Source: an uncultured Pelagibacteraceae bacterium (GTDB taxonomy: Bacteria > Pseudomonadota > Alphaproteobacteria > Pelagibacterales > Pelagibacteraceae). Taken from it: a stretch of DNA of 64,000 nucleotides. This document shows, piece after piece, positions 27,561 through 37,838 of the stretch. Every line of letters begins with the position of its first letter. Position 1 is the stretch's first letter. The notes under the pieces were generated by a model. It was given only the letters and a program-made list of their open reading frames with translations. It was not told the DNA's origin and did no database searches. The position numbers and the translations under genes were made by a program. Location of the stretch: contig CACHMJ010000001.1 in assembly GCA_902580895.1 (NCBI GenBank), positions 62,001-126,000 of the forward strand, given 5' to 3'.

Positions 27561-28392
27561 AGTCAAAAAATTTTAAATCTTTTTTATAATATTCGTTCAT
27601 CTTCTTTATCATGTTTTCATCAAGATTTTTTTCCCAGTTATTTTCTGGTCCTTGATAAAAGAATTGTATTTTTCTGTTGTCTCTCAAAGAATATACATTT
27701 TCCCCAAACTTGCCCTCATTTTCTATGTTTTGAAGACTTTTAAAGTTAGTTGTATCGATAGCATTTTTCATCTTATTTTGATCAATTTTATTATCAAATT
27801 TCATTAAAGTATTTACAAAAACTACTAGCTTTTCAAAAGTTTGCACCGGATTTTTGACCATATCCTCGTACCTAATTATTATTTTTCTTAAAGATTTGTT
27901 GCTTAGCCAAGACCGATAATTAATCCTCCAAGAGTTAACAATATTTGTTTTTGCATAGTTTTTTAAATGAGGATAATCTTCTAATACTTTATTTTCATCT
28001 TGCATGAATTTTAATGCTTCATCGTAATTTTCTAAATCATTGTGATTTTTAACTGAAGTGATTACATTTCTTGGATCTCTGATGATGTAAATAACACCCA
28101 AGGTATAATCCGGTTTTGTAAAGTCGTTTCCAAATGCAGTTATTAGAGAGTTATGAGTTTTTAAAAACTTTACTTTTTTTTGATCACGAATATCTTGTTG
28201 TGAGGTCTCCCAATGTTTATGAATTTCGCCCTGTTTAACCTTTTCTTTAAAGAATTGTTTGTTTGGATAATCTTCTATTAAGTTTAACTTGTTAATATCA
28301 AAAATTCCATTATTACAAAAATAATAAGCAGTCAGAAAAGATCTTACCCAAGTATTTCCACTTTTTGGATATGAGGCAATCCAGATAATCAT
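27550..28392 (-). CDS. Sulfotransferase domain protein
   Basis: The 280-residue product starts MIIWIASYPKSGNTWVRSFL; the YPKSGNTW loop (8-15) binds the 5'-phosphosulfate of PAPS. VIYIIRDPRNVITS near 103 is the 3'-phosphate-binding segment. A C-terminal part rich in Asn and Lys follows. It would transfer sulfate to a hydroxyl or amine of an unknown small molecule or surface glycan. It has no signal peptide, so it acts in the cytoplasm. It leads an operon with dapB, nth and the PfkB kinase. Confidence 0.88.
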   Translation of the reverse strand: MIIWIASYPKSGNTWVRSFLTAYYFCNNGIFDINKLNLIEDYPNKQFFKEKVKQGEIHKHWETSQQDIRDQKKVKFLKTHNSLITAFGNDFTKPDYTLGVIYIIRDPRNVITSVKNHNDLENYDEALKFMQDENKVLEDYPHLKNYAKTNIVNSWRINYRSWLSNKSLRKIIIRYEDMVKNPVQTFEKLVVFVNTLMKFDNKIDQNKMKNAIDTTNFKSLQNIENEGKFGENVYSLRDNRKIQFFYQGPENNWEKNLDENMIKKMNEYYKKDLKFFDYEN

Positions 28393-28461
28393 ATTTATTT
28401 ATTAAACTAGGTGTTAATTATTTCAACTTAAATATTATATAACGAACTACAGTTGATTATA

Positions 28462-29598
28462 TTAACTTTTCCAAAAATCTTTTGCCTTTTGAAAAAATTT
28501 TTTAATGCTTGGATTAGATTTTTCATTTTCTATTTCTCTAAACTTTTCCAAAAGGCTTCTTTGTTCTTTATTTAGGTAAACTGGTACCTCAGTTTTAATT
28601 TGCACGTATAAATCTCCAAAATCTCCTCTACGCATAAAGGGCATCCCTTTACCTTTCAGTCTAAATTGTTTACCATCTTGAGTTCCGTCTGGGATTTTAA
28701 TCTTTGCTTTTTTACCATCTATTGTTGGTATTTCTATTGTTGTGCCAAGTGCTGCATCTGCTATTGAAATTGGGAACTCAAAAAATAAATTTACATCAGA
28801 TCTTTTAAATAATTCGTGAGATTTAACATTAATAAACAGGTATAAATCACCACTCGCTCCGCCTCTTGTCCCTGCTTCACCTTTTCCGGCAAGTCTAATT
28901 CTTGTACCGTCATCAACTCCTTTTGGGATTGTCACTGATACTTTTTTTGAGGTTTGGGTGTTTCCTTGTCCATTACAGTCTGAACAAGGATTAGTTATTT
29001 CTTCTCCACTACCAGCACACTGAGGACATGTTTGTTGAACTGTAAAAAAACCTTGATTAGATCTCACTCTACCGTTTCCTCCGCAGTAAGTACATCTATC
29101 AGGGCTAGACCCAGGTTTAGATCCATTTCCCTTACATGTGTTACATTTTTCTGATGTTGAAAATTGTATATTTTGTTTCTTACCCGCGTAAGCCTCTTCT
29201 AATGTAATCGATAAATCATATCTTAGATCTGAGCCTCTATTATTTGAGCTTCTTCCTCTTGAACTTCTTCTTCCACCGCCAAAGTCACCAAAAAAATCTT
29301 CAAATATGTCTGAAAAATCTGCACCACTGAACCCTCCAAAACCTCCAAATCCACCTTGTCCACCTCCACCATTTTCAAAGGCAGCATGACCAAAGTTGTC
29401 ATAATTCTCTTTTTTTGATTTATCAGAGAGAACGCCATAAGCTTCACTTGCTTCTTTAAACTTGTCCTCTGCCCCTTTATCACCAGGATTTTTATCTGGA
29501 TGATATTTTACAGCTAACTTTCTGTATGCGGATTTTAACTCTTCAGGGGATGCGCTTTTATTAACACCGAGGACATCATAATAATCTCTTTTTGCCAT
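28462..29598 (-). CDS. dnaJ: Chaperone DnaJ (Hsp40)
   Basis: DnaJ delivers substrates to DnaK and stimulates its ATPase. The J domain (1-70) contains [10 protein letters not shown] with the HPD tripeptide. A Gly/Phe-rich linker ([11 protein letters not shown]) follows. The zinc region has four repeats: [24 protein letters not shown] and CSDCNGQG. The C-terminal substrate domains complete 378 residues. It lies 27 bp after dnaK in the same direction. Confidence 0.98.
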   Translation of the reverse strand: MAKRDYYDVLGVNKSASPEELKSAYRKLAVKYHPDKNPGDKGAEDKFKEASEAYGVLSDKSKKENYDNFGHAAFENGGGGQGGFGGFGGFSGADFSDIFEDFFGDFGGGRRSSRGRSSNNRGSDLRYDLSITLEEAYAGKKQNIQFSTSEKCNTCKGNGSKPGSSPDRCTYCGGNGRVRSNQGFFTVQQTCPQCAGSGEEITNPCSDCNGQGNTQTSKKVSVTIPKGVDDGTRIRLAGKGEAGTRGGASGDLYLFINVKSHELFKRSDVNLFFEFPISIADAALGTTIEIPTIDGKKAKIKIPDGTQDGKQFRLKGKGMPFMRRGDFGDLYVQIKTEVPVYLNKEQRSLLEKFREIENEKSNPSIKKFFQKAKDFWKS

Positions 29599-29625
29599 TT
29601 ATATACCTCGGAAGATAAATGTATG

Positions 29626-31551
29626 TTAAGCGCTCTTTTCTTTATTCTCGTCTTTTACTTCCTCAAAATCAGCATCAACAACATTATCCTCTTTTTTTCC
29701 TTTATCATCTTTACCATCATCTTTATTTGAGTCTGGTTTTGTATTTTGTTGTGATTTATATATTGCTTCTCCAAGTTTCATTGAAGCTTGAACTAGTGCC
29801 TCAGTTTTTTTCTTGATATCGTCTGTGTTTTCACCTTTAAGAGCCTCTTTTAATTGACTCGAAGCATCCTCAATAGCTTTTTTGTCAGATTCAGATACTT
29901 TAGACCCGTGTTCTTTAAGGTTTTTATCTGTAGAATGAATTAGGGTGTCTGCTTGATTTCTTACATCTACAGACTCTCTTTTCTTTTTATCAGCTTCTTT
30001 ATTAGCTTCAGCATCTTTTACCATTTTTTCAATTTCTTCATCGCTCAATCCGCCTGAAGCTTGAATCTGAATTTTTTGTTCTTTTCCAGTGCCCTTATCT
30101 TTTGCTGAGACATTAACAATTCCATTAGCATCAATATCAAATGTAACTTCAATTTGAGGAACACCTCTAGGCGCTGGTGCAATTCCAACAAGTTCGAAAT
30201 TTCCTAAAATTTTATTATCAGCTGCCATCTCTCTTTCACCTTGTAACACTCTTATAGAAACTGCTGGTTGATTATCTTCGGCAGTTGAGAATACTTGGCT
30301 TTTTTTAGTAGGTATTGTTGTATTTTTTTCAATTAATTTTGTGGAAACTCCACCTAAAGTCTCAATACCCAAAGAAAGAGGCGTTACATCTAATAACAAT
30401 ACATCCTTAACATCACCTTGAAGGACACCTGCTTGAATTGCAGCACCCATCGCTACAACCTCATCAGGGTTAACACTTTTATTAGGTTCTTTTCCAAAGA
30501 AATTTTTAACTTCTTCAATTACTTTAGGCATTCTGGTCATACCACCAACCATTACAACTTCATCTATTTCATTAGCTGTGATACCAGCATCTTTTAATGC
30601 TGTTTTACAAGGTGGCATTGTTCTAGCTATAAGATCTTCGACTAATGCTTCAAGTTTTGCACGAGTGAGTTTTAGATTGATATGTTTTGGACCAGTTTTG
30701 TCAGCCGTGATAAATGGTAGATTAATATCAGTTTGTTCAGCTGAAGATAATTCAATTTTAGCTTTTTCTGCTGCCTCTTTTAATCTTTGAAGAGCGAGTT
30801 TATCTGATTTTAAATCTATGCCATTATCTTTTTTAAATTCGGCAATCAAATATTCAACCACAGAATTATCAAAATCTTCTCCACCTAAAAATGTATCTCC
30901 GTTAGTTGATTTTACTTCAAAAACTCCATCACCAAGTTCAAGTATTGAAACATCGAATGTTCCACCACCTAAGTCATAAACTGCAATTTTCTTATTTTGT
31001 TTTTTATCTAAACCATAAGCTAATGACGCGGCAGTAGGTTCATTTATAATTCTTAAAACTTCTAGACCCGCAATTTTTCCAGCGTCTTTTGTTGCTTGTC
31101 TTTGAGCATCATTAAAGTATGCAGGAACAGTAATTACAGCTTTTGTAACAGCTTGGCCTAAATATTTTTCTGCCGTCTCTTTCATTTTTTGTAAAATAAA
31201 AGCTGAGATCTGAGATGGAGAGTATTTTTCCCCTTTAGATTCTATCCACGCATCTCCTTTTTCTGAATTGACAATTTTAAATGGAGCAGCTTCTATATCT
31301 TTTTTAACAGTTGGGTCATCAAAGTTTCTTCCAATAAGTCTTTTAACTGCAAAAATAGTATTTTCGGGGTTGGTTACAGCCTGTCTTTTAGCTGGTTGAC
31401 CTATTAATTTTTCTTTTTCATCGGTAAAGGCAACAACAGATGGTGTTGTTCTAGCGCCCTCAGCATTTTCTAAAACTTTTGCTTGGCTTCCCTCCATTAT
31501 AGCCACACAAGAGTTGGTTGTTCCTAAATCTATTCCAATAATTTTACTCAT
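29626..31551 (-). CDS. dnaK: Chaperone DnaK (Hsp70)
   Basis: DnaK is the main Hsp70. The product is 641 residues. [16 protein letters not shown] opens the ATPase domain, [14 protein letters not shown] and [10 protein letters not shown] are further ATP-binding signatures, and [14 protein letters not shown] marks the linker to the substrate domain. The acidic tail [19 protein letters not shown] ends with the usual EEV-type motif region. It forms a leftward grpE-dnaK-dnaJ series with short gaps. Confidence 0.98.
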   Translation of the reverse strand: MSKIIGIDLGTTNSCVAIMEGSQAKVLENAEGARTTPSVVAFTDEKEKLIGQPAKRQAVTNPENTIFAVKRLIGRNFDDPTVKKDIEAAPFKIVNSEKGDAWIESKGEKYSPSQISAFILQKMKETAEKYLGQAVTKAVITVPAYFNDAQRQATKDAGKIAGLEVLRIINEPTAASLAYGLDKKQNKKIAVYDLGGGTFDVSILELGDGVFEVKSTNGDTFLGGEDFDNSVVEYLIAEFKKDNGIDLKSDKLALQRLKEAAEKAKIELSSAEQTDINLPFITADKTGPKHINLKLTRAKLEALVEDLIARTMPPCKTALKDAGITANEIDEVVMVGGMTRMPKVIEEVKNFFGKEPNKSVNPDEVVAMGAAIQAGVLQGDVKDVLLLDVTPLSLGIETLGGVSTKLIEKNTTIPTKKSQVFSTAEDNQPAVSIRVLQGEREMAADNKILGNFELVGIAPAPRGVPQIEVTFDIDANGIVNVSAKDKGTGKEQKIQIQASGGLSDEEIEKMVKDAEANKEADKKKRESVDVRNQADTLIHSTDKNLKEHGSKVSESDKKAIEDASSQLKEALKGENTDDIKKKTEALVQASMKLGEAIYKSQQNTKPDSNKDDGKDDKGKKEDNVVDADFEEVKDENKEKSA

Positions 31552-31570
31552 AATAATTAATTCTCCAGGT

Positions 31571-31599
31571 CATATATGTGTTATTTTTGATTCTACAAG
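31571..31599 (-). promoter_or_regulatory. Possible heat-shock (RpoH-type) promoter upstream of dnaK
   Basis: On the minus strand CTTG (31599-31596) lies 17 bases before CATATATG (31578-31571). This resembles the alphaproteobacterial RpoH pattern of a CTTG -35 element and a CxxCATAT-like -10 element. It is 20 bp from the dnaK start, within the 60 bp grpE-dnaK spacer. AT-rich DNA gives many chance matches, so this is tentative. Confidence 0.3.
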
Positions 31600-31611
31600 T
31601 TGTTCGAAGCA

Positions 31612-32253
31612 TTATTTAGTCTCTGAATTTTCTTGAGTTTCCTTTGTTTTGGCTGCTTTTTCTTGAGTTTTCTTAGCTACGCCAACTAAAGATGGCCTTA
31701 GTAATCGGTCTTTAATAGTGAAACCTTTTTGAATTTCTTGAATTATAGTTCCTGGTTCTTTTGTATCATCTTCAATTTCCATCATCGCTTGATGAAAGTT
31801 TGGATCTAATTTTTTATTTAAACTATCAATCTGTTTAATATCATTTTTGTTAAATATGGACATTAAATCTTTATAAATTATATCAAAATGCTCTAAAGTT
31901 TTTTTAAGTGCTTCGGAGTCTTTCAACGTTTCATCATTCTCTAAAATACTCTTGGATCTTTCAAAATTATCTATAAGACTAAGCGCTGCTTTAGCAAATG
32001 AAAAACCACCGTATTCAAAAGCATCCTCTTTTTCCTTTTCAAACCTTCTCCGTTGATTTTCCATTTCAGCAAAAGCTCTGGCTAGTTTGTCCTCTAACTC
32101 TAAAATCTTTTCTTCCGGTGTTAATTCTTTCTCACTTTCTTCCTCTTTTTTATCTTTATGATCATCTGTTTTATTTTGAGGATCAGTAGTTTGTTCATTC
32201 TCTTCTTTGGCTAAATTTTCGTTTTGAGTATTTTCTTTTTGCTCTTTTTCCAT
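31612..32253 (-). CDS. grpE: Nucleotide exchange factor GrpE
   Basis: GrpE releases ADP from DnaK. The 213-residue product has a long acidic, Gln/Lys/Glu-rich N-terminus (1-50), a coiled coil (about 50-105, containing AEMENQRRRFEKEKED) and the beta-domain with the family signature IQEIQKGFTIKDRLLRPSLVGV. It precedes dnaK. It diverges from rdgB across only 36 bp. Confidence 0.95.
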   Translation of the reverse strand: MEKEQKENTQNENLAKEENEQTTDPQNKTDDHKDKKEEESEKELTPEEKILELEDKLARAFAEMENQRRRFEKEKEDAFEYGGFSFAKAALSLIDNFERSKSILENDETLKDSEALKKTLEHFDIIYKDLMSIFNKNDIKQIDSLNKKLDPNFHQAMMEIEDDTKEPGTIIQEIQKGFTIKDRLLRPSLVGVAKKTQEKAAKTKETQENSETK

Positions 32254-32289
32254 AAGAACTTATATGGTATGAAATTTCAGAATTTCTAG

Positions 32290-32892
32290 ATGTTAAAAAA
32301 AAAAATTAATACTTTATTAATCGGTACAAATAACAAAGGTAAATATAGAGAAATTAAGGATTTATTGCCAAAATCAATTAAAATCTACTCCACATCTAAT
32401 TTCAAACTTAAAAGTCCAATTGAAAATGGAAATACTTTCAAGGAAAACTCCTTACTAAAAGCTAAGTACTTTTCTAAAAAAACAAATTTGATTTGTCTTG
32501 CAGACGATTCAGGCCTGGAAGTAGATAGTCTAAATAAAAAACCTGGAATTTTTTCAGCTAGATGGGGTGGCCCCAGCGGAGATTTTAATAAAGCAATAAA
32601 AAAGGTATTCAGAGAATTAGATAAGAAGGATAAAAACTGGAGAAAGAAAAAAATTACAGCAAGATTTGTGTGTGTACTTTCAATTTGTTATTTGAACAAA
32701 ATCATTGCAAGCGTAAAAGGAAAAATTGAAGGAACAATTTCAAGTAATCCAAAAGGAAAAAATGGGTTTGGTTATGACCCAATTTTTATTCCGCTAAAAA
32801 AGAAAAAAACTTTTGGTGAAATGAAACCATCTAGTAAATATAAAATTGATCATAGATCAATTGCTTTTAAAAAGATTAGAAAATTTCTTTGA
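32290..32892 (+). CDS. rdgB: Non-canonical purine NTP pyrophosphatase (RdgB/HAM1)
   Basis: RdgB hydrolyses dITP, XTP and related nucleotides to keep them out of DNA and RNA. The 200-residue product has LLIGTNNKGKYREIKDLL at the start, CLADDSGLEVDSLNKKPGIFSARW in the middle and GFGYDPIFIP followed by TFGEM near the end. All are standard. It overlaps the convergent LpoA-like gene by 17 bases. Confidence 0.95.
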   Translation: MLKKKINTLLIGTNNKGKYREIKDLLPKSIKIYSTSNFKLKSPIENGNTFKENSLLKAKYFSKKTNLICLADDSGLEVDSLNKKPGIFSARWGGPSGDFNKAIKKVFRELDKKDKNWRKKKITARFVCVLSICYLNKIIASVKGKIEGTISSNPKGKNGFGYDPIFIPLKKKKTFGEMKPSSKYKIDHRSIAFKKIRKFL

Positions 32893-34024
32893 GTTTTCCT
32901 TCATTTATTTGATAAAAATTTAATTGATGATTTATTCTATTGTCTTTAATTTCAAAAATACCTATTTTTCCTTTAAATGTATTTTTAGTTTTAAAAGATT
33001 TGCTAATTTCCTGGGAATTATTTGTTAACATAAGGTAATAAATTAAACCAATTAAATCATAACTTAACAAAGACAAATGATTTGGTTTAAAATCAAATTC
33101 TTTTGAAAATTTATAAATAAAATCATCGTAATTATTTTTATTTATCGAAGGATAATAAATTGGCTGTGTATTAAGCTCTTTTAGTAAACTTTCATCAAAC
33201 CATTGATTTAAAGTTATAATATATTTTTCTTTTGGGGATACGTCAGTATACAACAAAGATGTTATAACACTTTTTAAGCTTTCATCAAAATCTGCTATTA
33301 TAACAGAGTCAAATTTTAAATTGCCTAGGGTATATTTCTTTTTTAAGTTTTCTATTTTTTTTTCTTTATTTAAATCATCTGAATTTTCAACTCTCAAAAT
33401 TTCATCTAACAGGTTTTGTTTTCTTACTTCATAGTTTGTTATTTTCTCAATTTGTTTAGTTAGTTTAGTTGGTTCGATATCATAATCATATTTTTTGAAA
33501 GATTTAAGTTTTGAATCTTTGATACCCTTTTTTATTTCTAAGTCATAATTTGAATTAGGGGTTAAAAAAATTGTTTTTTTGATATCATTTAATTTCAAAA
33601 ATTTCTTAATAGTATTTAATTGTGAAGTTGAGTTTATGCCACTGCTTATTACATTCTTTGGTAAATCTAAAGTTTTGTTAGTCAAAGATAAAAAAGTAAT
33701 ATTCTCAACTTCCTGGAGATGTAATAAGTTTTCATAGAAAACTGGTCCAATCACTAATGTGATGCCCAACCTTTCTAATTCTAAAGCCGAGCTTAGAGCA
33801 ATATTAGGATCTGATTTTGTGTCCTTAGGATATATTTCAATTTTATCATCATTTATATCTATTAAAGCCATTCTAATAGAGCTTAAAATTTGTTTACCAA
33901 TACTAGAATTTTCTCCTGATAGAGGCGCTAAAACTCCAATTTTAATTTTTGTCTCGTCTGAAAGAGAACTAGTAGTTTTAAAAAGAAAAAATGTAAAAAG
34001 AAGAATTTTTAAAAAAATATTCAT
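32876..34024 (-). CDS. LpoA-like periplasmic binding-fold protein (putative PBP activator)
   Basis: The 382-residue product has an N-terminal signal or anchor (MNIFLKILLFTFFLFKTTSS) and a type I periplasmic-binding fold starting KIKIGVLAPLSGENSSIGK. No lipobox is obvious. The fold alone could be a branched-chain amino-acid binding protein. The neighbourhood (rsmI, then a BON lipoprotein) matches the conserved LpoA-RsmI-DolP grouping, which favours a penicillin-binding-protein activator. That role is inferred from context. It diverges from rsmI across 34 bp. Confidence 0.72.
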   Translation of the reverse strand: MNIFLKILLFTFFLFKTTSSLSDETKIKIGVLAPLSGENSSIGKQILSSIRMALIDINDDKIEIYPKDTKSDPNIALSSALELERLGITLVIGPVFYENLLHLQEVENITFLSLTNKTLDLPKNVISSGINSTSQLNTIKKFLKLNDIKKTIFLTPNSNYDLEIKKGIKDSKLKSFKKYDYDIEPTKLTKQIEKITNYEVRKQNLLDEILRVENSDDLNKEKKIENLKKKYTLGNLKFDSVIIADFDESLKSVITSLLYTDVSPKEKYIITLNQWFDESLLKELNTQPIYYPSINKNNYDDFIYKFSKEFDFKPNHLSLLSYDLIGLIYYLMLTNNSQEISKSFKTKNTFKGKIGIFEIKDNRINHQLNFYQINEGKLKEIF

Positions 34025-34058
34025 TTAATGATTACTATAATTTTAGTATTGTAGAATT

Positions 34059-34922
34059 ATGGCCTTAAATCCTTTATCTCACAATAAAGAAATCAAAAAG
34101 GGTTTATATTTAGTGCCAACTCCCATAGGTAATTTAGGAGATATTACTTATAGAGCAATAGAAATTTTAAAAAAATCAGACTTAATTCTTTGTGAAGATA
34201 CACGGGTTTCAGGAAAATTATTGGAAAAATTTCAGATTAAATCGAAATTATTATCAAATCACAAATTTAATGAAAAAAAAAATTTACCCAAAATCATTGA
34301 AAATCTTAAAAATGGTCAAATCATTTCATTAATTTCTGATGCTGGGACACCTAGTATTTCAGATCCAGGAGCTATACTAGTAAGAGAGTGTGTTAGAGAA
34401 AAAATTGAAATAACCCCTTTACCTGGTGCATCTGCAGTAAATACATCTTTATCTGCAAGTGGTTTTTCTGAAAAATATTTTTTTTATGGTTTTTTTCCTT
34501 CGAAACTTAAAGACATTCAAAATGATTTGAAATCTCTCTCAAACTTGGACTCCAGTATTGTCTTTTTTATATCTTCAAAAAAATTCAATAAAGCCATACC
34601 AAAAATAAAACAAAACTTTTATGGAAGAGAAATCTTAATTTGTAGAGAGATGACAAAATTCTATGAGGAGTATTTGAGATATAGAGTGGAAGACTTACAA
34701 ATTTTTGATGAGGATCTTAAAGGTGAATTAACTATTGTTTTATCAGAAAAAAAAGGAGTTAAAAAAGGTTCACTTTTATTAAGTGAATCAGATAAGAATG
34801 AAATAAAAAAGATGATCAAAAAATTAAGTGTTAAAGAAATAACTCATTTTATTTCTCGGAATAATGATGTCCCAAAAAAAGAGATATATGATTATTGTCT
34901 AAAGGTTAAAAATGAAATTTAA
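34059..34922 (+). CDS. rsmI: 16S rRNA (cytidine1402-2'-O)-methyltransferase RsmI
   Basis: RsmI 2'-O-methylates C1402 of 16S rRNA. The 287-residue product has GLYLVPTPIGNLGDITYRA at the N-terminus, LILCEDTRVSGKLL, LISDAGTPSISDPG and PLPGASAVNTSLSASG, the SAM-binding core of the SAM-dependent tetrapyrrole-like methylase fold. It overlaps the following BON lipoprotein gene by 11 bases. Confidence 0.96.
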   Translation: MALNPLSHNKEIKKGLYLVPTPIGNLGDITYRAIEILKKSDLILCEDTRVSGKLLEKFQIKSKLLSNHKFNEKKNLPKIIENLKNGQIISLISDAGTPSISDPGAILVRECVREKIEITPLPGASAVNTSLSASGFSEKYFFYGFFPSKLKDIQNDLKSLSNLDSSIVFFISSKKFNKAIPKIKQNFYGREILICREMTKFYEEYLRYRVEDLQIFDEDLKGELTIVLSEKKGVKKGSLLLSESDKNEIKKMIKKLSVKEITHFISRNNDVPKKEIYDYCLKVKNEI

Positions 34923-35505
34923 AATTTTAATATTATTATATATCAGTTTGTTTTTGACAGGATGTGTTGGAGTCTCTTCAAAAGGAATTTTTGGAACAGG
35001 AGTATCAGTTGCATTAGACCCAAGATCTTTAGGTACCCAAATAGATGACTCTATAATGCAAAAAAATCTATCAGCTAGGATTTTAATTTTTGATAGAAAA
35101 TATTTTTTATCTATAAAATCTAAAGTTTTAGATGGAAGAATTTTTTTAACCGGAAAAGTAGATAACCCAGAGGAAAAACTTAAAATTACAAAACTTGCTT
35201 GGGAAACGGAAGGTGTAAGATCAGTTAGAAATGATATTAAAATTAAAGAAAAATTTAATTTTCAGCAATCCGCAAAAGATCTTTTAATTACATCTCAATT
35301 GAGGACCGCTCTAATTATAAATAAACAAGTTAAGGCAACTAATTACCAGATTGATACATACAAAAAGAAAATATATGTTTATGGAATAGCTTTAACCTCA
35401 AATGAAAAATCATTAGTCATCCAAGAAGCAAAAGAAATATTAGATGTAGAGGATGTTATAACAAGTATTTTGCTCGTAGAAGATTTAAGAATTCAAAAAA
35501 ATTAA
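34912..35505 (+). CDS. BON-domain outer-membrane lipoprotein (DolP/YraP-like)
   Basis: The 197-residue product has a lipoprotein signal (ILLYISLFLTGCVGV; Cys at 18). Two BON domains follow, about residues 46-110 and 118-190, each with the VxGxV-type strand (LDGRIFLTGKVDN; KIYVYGIALTS). BON proteins bind phospholipid at the cell envelope. Placement after rsmI matches dolP in enterobacteria, but yraN, usually between them, is missing. Its end abuts the convergent maeB gene. Confidence 0.85.
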   Translation: MKFKILILLYISLFLTGCVGVSSKGIFGTGVSVALDPRSLGTQIDDSIMQKNLSARILIFDRKYFLSIKSKVLDGRIFLTGKVDNPEEKLKITKLAWETEGVRSVRNDIKIKEKFNFQQSAKDLLITSQLRTALIINKQVKATNYQIDTYKKKIYVYGIALTSNEKSLVIQEAKEILDVEDVITSILLVEDLRIQKN

Positions 35506-37788
35506 TTATTTTTTATAATCGATTACATCTGCTGAATATGCAGCTATTGAAGCTAAATTAATAATTTCTGACGTTGATGTTCTTAAAGGAGCAATTTCAA
35601 TTGGTAAGCCTAAACCGATTAATAATGGTCCTATAACTTTTGCTCTACTCATTGATTTTATCATTTTGTAAGAAATAGCTGCACTATGTTGACTTGGCAT
35701 TATCAGCACATTTGAGTTGCCAACGATTTCTGAAAATGGGTAAAGTTCTTTGTACAGTTCCTCTAAAGCAACATCAGGCTGCATTTCACCATCGAATTTA
35801 AAGTCAACTTTATCTTTTTTTAGAATTTTAACAGCATCACTTAATCTTTTCGTTCTATCCGTTGCCGGTTCTCCAAAAGTGGAATGAGATAAGAAAGCTA
35901 CTTTAGGATCAAATCCGAATAATCTGACCACCCGAGCTGCTGATTTTGCCATCTCCGCAAGCTGATTTGCATCTGGATATTCAATAACAGAAGTATCACA
36001 TATGAAAATTGTTTTTCCTCTATTTACAATTAAGTTAAGTCCAAACATAATTTCTCCAGCCCTAGGATCTACAACTTGAGTTATCTTTTCCAGTGATGAA
36101 GAATATCTTCTGGTATTTCCAGTGACCATTGCATCAGCATCCTTACATGCTACCATACAAGATGCCCAAATAACTCTATCATTTCTGATTAAACGATCAC
36201 AATCTCGCTCTAGCACGCCTTTATTTCTCTGAAGTTTTCCAAAAAGATATTTTACATACTTTTCTCTTTTTTTAACATCTTTTGAATTGGTAATTTCTAT
36301 ATCAAAATTTTCACTGTAACCTATTTTCTTTAATTGATTTTTAATTAGATCCTCTTTTCCAACTAAGATTGGTATTCCTAAATTGGAGTTTTTAAATGCT
36401 ATTGCTGCCTTAAGCATGTTTTCATCCTCACCATCTGCAAAAATTACTTTTTTTGGTTTCTTTTTTATATAGTTGTTTATACCCTGCATAATCGTAACAG
36501 TTGGATCTAATCTTTGTCTTAACTGATCTTTGTAATTATCAAAATCTTTTATATCTATTCTCGCAACCCCAGAGTCTATTGCAGCTTTAGCCACTGCAGC
36601 AGGAATTACACTTATTAGTCTTGGATCAAATGTTGACGGAATTATATAGTCTTTCCCATAATGTGGTCTTTCACCCCCCATTGCAGCAACAACTTCATCA
36701 GGAACTTCTTCTTTAGCCAGGTCTGCAATCGCGTGAGCGGCTGCAATCTTCATTTCTTCATTTATAGTTTTAGATCTTACATCTAATGCGCCTCTAAATA
36801 TATATGGAAAACCAATTAGATTATTTACCTGGTTTGGATAGTCTGATCTTCCAGTGGCCATAATTGCATCGTCTCTTACCTCAGCAACTTCCTCAGGTTT
36901 AATTTCTGGATCAGGATTCGCGCATGCAAATATAATGGGATTTTTAGCCATTTTTTTAACCATATCTTTTGTCAAAGCCCCTTTTGCTGATAAACCTAAA
37001 AATACGTCAGCATTACTGATCGCATCTGATAAAGTTCGATGTTTAGTTTCAATAGCATGAGCTGATTTCCACTGGTTTAAATTTTCTCTTCCACTGTAAA
37101 TCACACCTGTTCTGTCAACCATTGTAATGTTTTTTTGTGGAACACCACTTTTCTTAAATAAATTAGCACAAGCCATCGCTGATGCACCCGCGCCGTTGAC
37201 AACTATTTTTACTTCACCAATTTTTTTTTTTGTAATATCTAGTGCGTTAATTAATGCAGCTGTAGTTATAATTGCCGTGCCATGTTGATCATCATGGAAG
37301 ACAGGAATATCTAAAATTTCTTTAAGTTTTTCCTCGATAATAAAACAATCTGGAGCAGCAATATCCTCCAGATTAATACCTCCAAAACTTGGAGCAAAAT
37401 TTTTAACACTATTAATTATTTCATTGTGATCTTGTGAGTCAATTTCAAGATCAATCGAGTCAATATCAGCAAACCTTTTAAATAACACTGCTTTTCCCTC
37501 CATAACGGGTTTTGAGGCTAAAGCTCCTAAGTTACCCATACCTAAAATTGCAGAACCATTACTAATTACCGCCACAAGATTTCCCTTACTTGTATAGTCA
37601 AATGCAGCTTCTGGATTTTCACTTATGGCTTTTACTGGCGCTGCCACACCTGGCGAATAAGCTAATGCGAGATCTCTTTTTGTCGTCATATTCTTTGAGG
37701 ATGAGATTTCGATCTTTCCTGGTTTATTATGACTGTGATAATCTAAAGCTTCTTTATCAGTATAATGATTAATTTTTGTTTTTTTCAT
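35506..37788 (-). CDS. maeB: NADP-dependent malic enzyme with C-terminal phosphotransacetylase-like domain
   Basis: This enzyme decarboxylates malate to pyruvate with NADPH formation. The 760-residue protein is the long MaeB form. The malic enzyme part (about 1-430) has [42 protein letters not shown] and the Rossmann [10 protein letters not shown]. The phosphotransacetylase-like part (about 430-760) has [13 protein letters not shown] and ends near [13 protein letters not shown]. The second domain is regulatory in relatives. It supplies the pyruvate node that the PDRP at 6623 regulates indirectly. Confidence 0.96.
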   Translation of the reverse strand: MKKTKINHYTDKEALDYHSHNKPGKIEISSSKNMTTKRDLALAYSPGVAAPVKAISENPEAAFDYTSKGNLVAVISNGSAILGMGNLGALASKPVMEGKAVLFKRFADIDSIDLEIDSQDHNEIINSVKNFAPSFGGINLEDIAAPDCFIIEEKLKEILDIPVFHDDQHGTAIITTAALINALDITKKKIGEVKIVVNGAGASAMACANLFKKSGVPQKNITMVDRTGVIYSGRENLNQWKSAHAIETKHRTLSDAISNADVFLGLSAKGALTKDMVKKMAKNPIIFACANPDPEIKPEEVAEVRDDAIMATGRSDYPNQVNNLIGFPYIFRGALDVRSKTINEEMKIAAAHAIADLAKEEVPDEVVAAMGGERPHYGKDYIIPSTFDPRLISVIPAAVAKAAIDSGVARIDIKDFDNYKDQLRQRLDPTVTIMQGINNYIKKKPKKVIFADGEDENMLKAAIAFKNSNLGIPILVGKEDLIKNQLKKIGYSENFDIEITNSKDVKKREKYVKYLFGKLQRNKGVLERDCDRLIRNDRVIWASCMVACKDADAMVTGNTRRYSSSLEKITQVVDPRAGEIMFGLNLIVNRGKTIFICDTSVIEYPDANQLAEMAKSAARVVRLFGFDPKVAFLSHSTFGEPATDRTKRLSDAVKILKKDKVDFKFDGEMQPDVALEELYKELYPFSEIVGNSNVLIMPSQHSAAISYKMIKSMSRAKVIGPLLIGLGLPIEIAPLRTSTSEIINLASIAAYSADVIDYKK

Positions 37789-37838
37789 TTAGCTTAATTA
37801 GGTGTACAAATGAGGTAAATTTAAGACTAATATGATTT

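Noticed and set aside
29619..29816. A 65-codon frame opposite the dnaK C-terminus
   Set aside because: It is the antisense shadow of the acidic DnaK tail; its Leu/Tyr-rich composition is an artefact.
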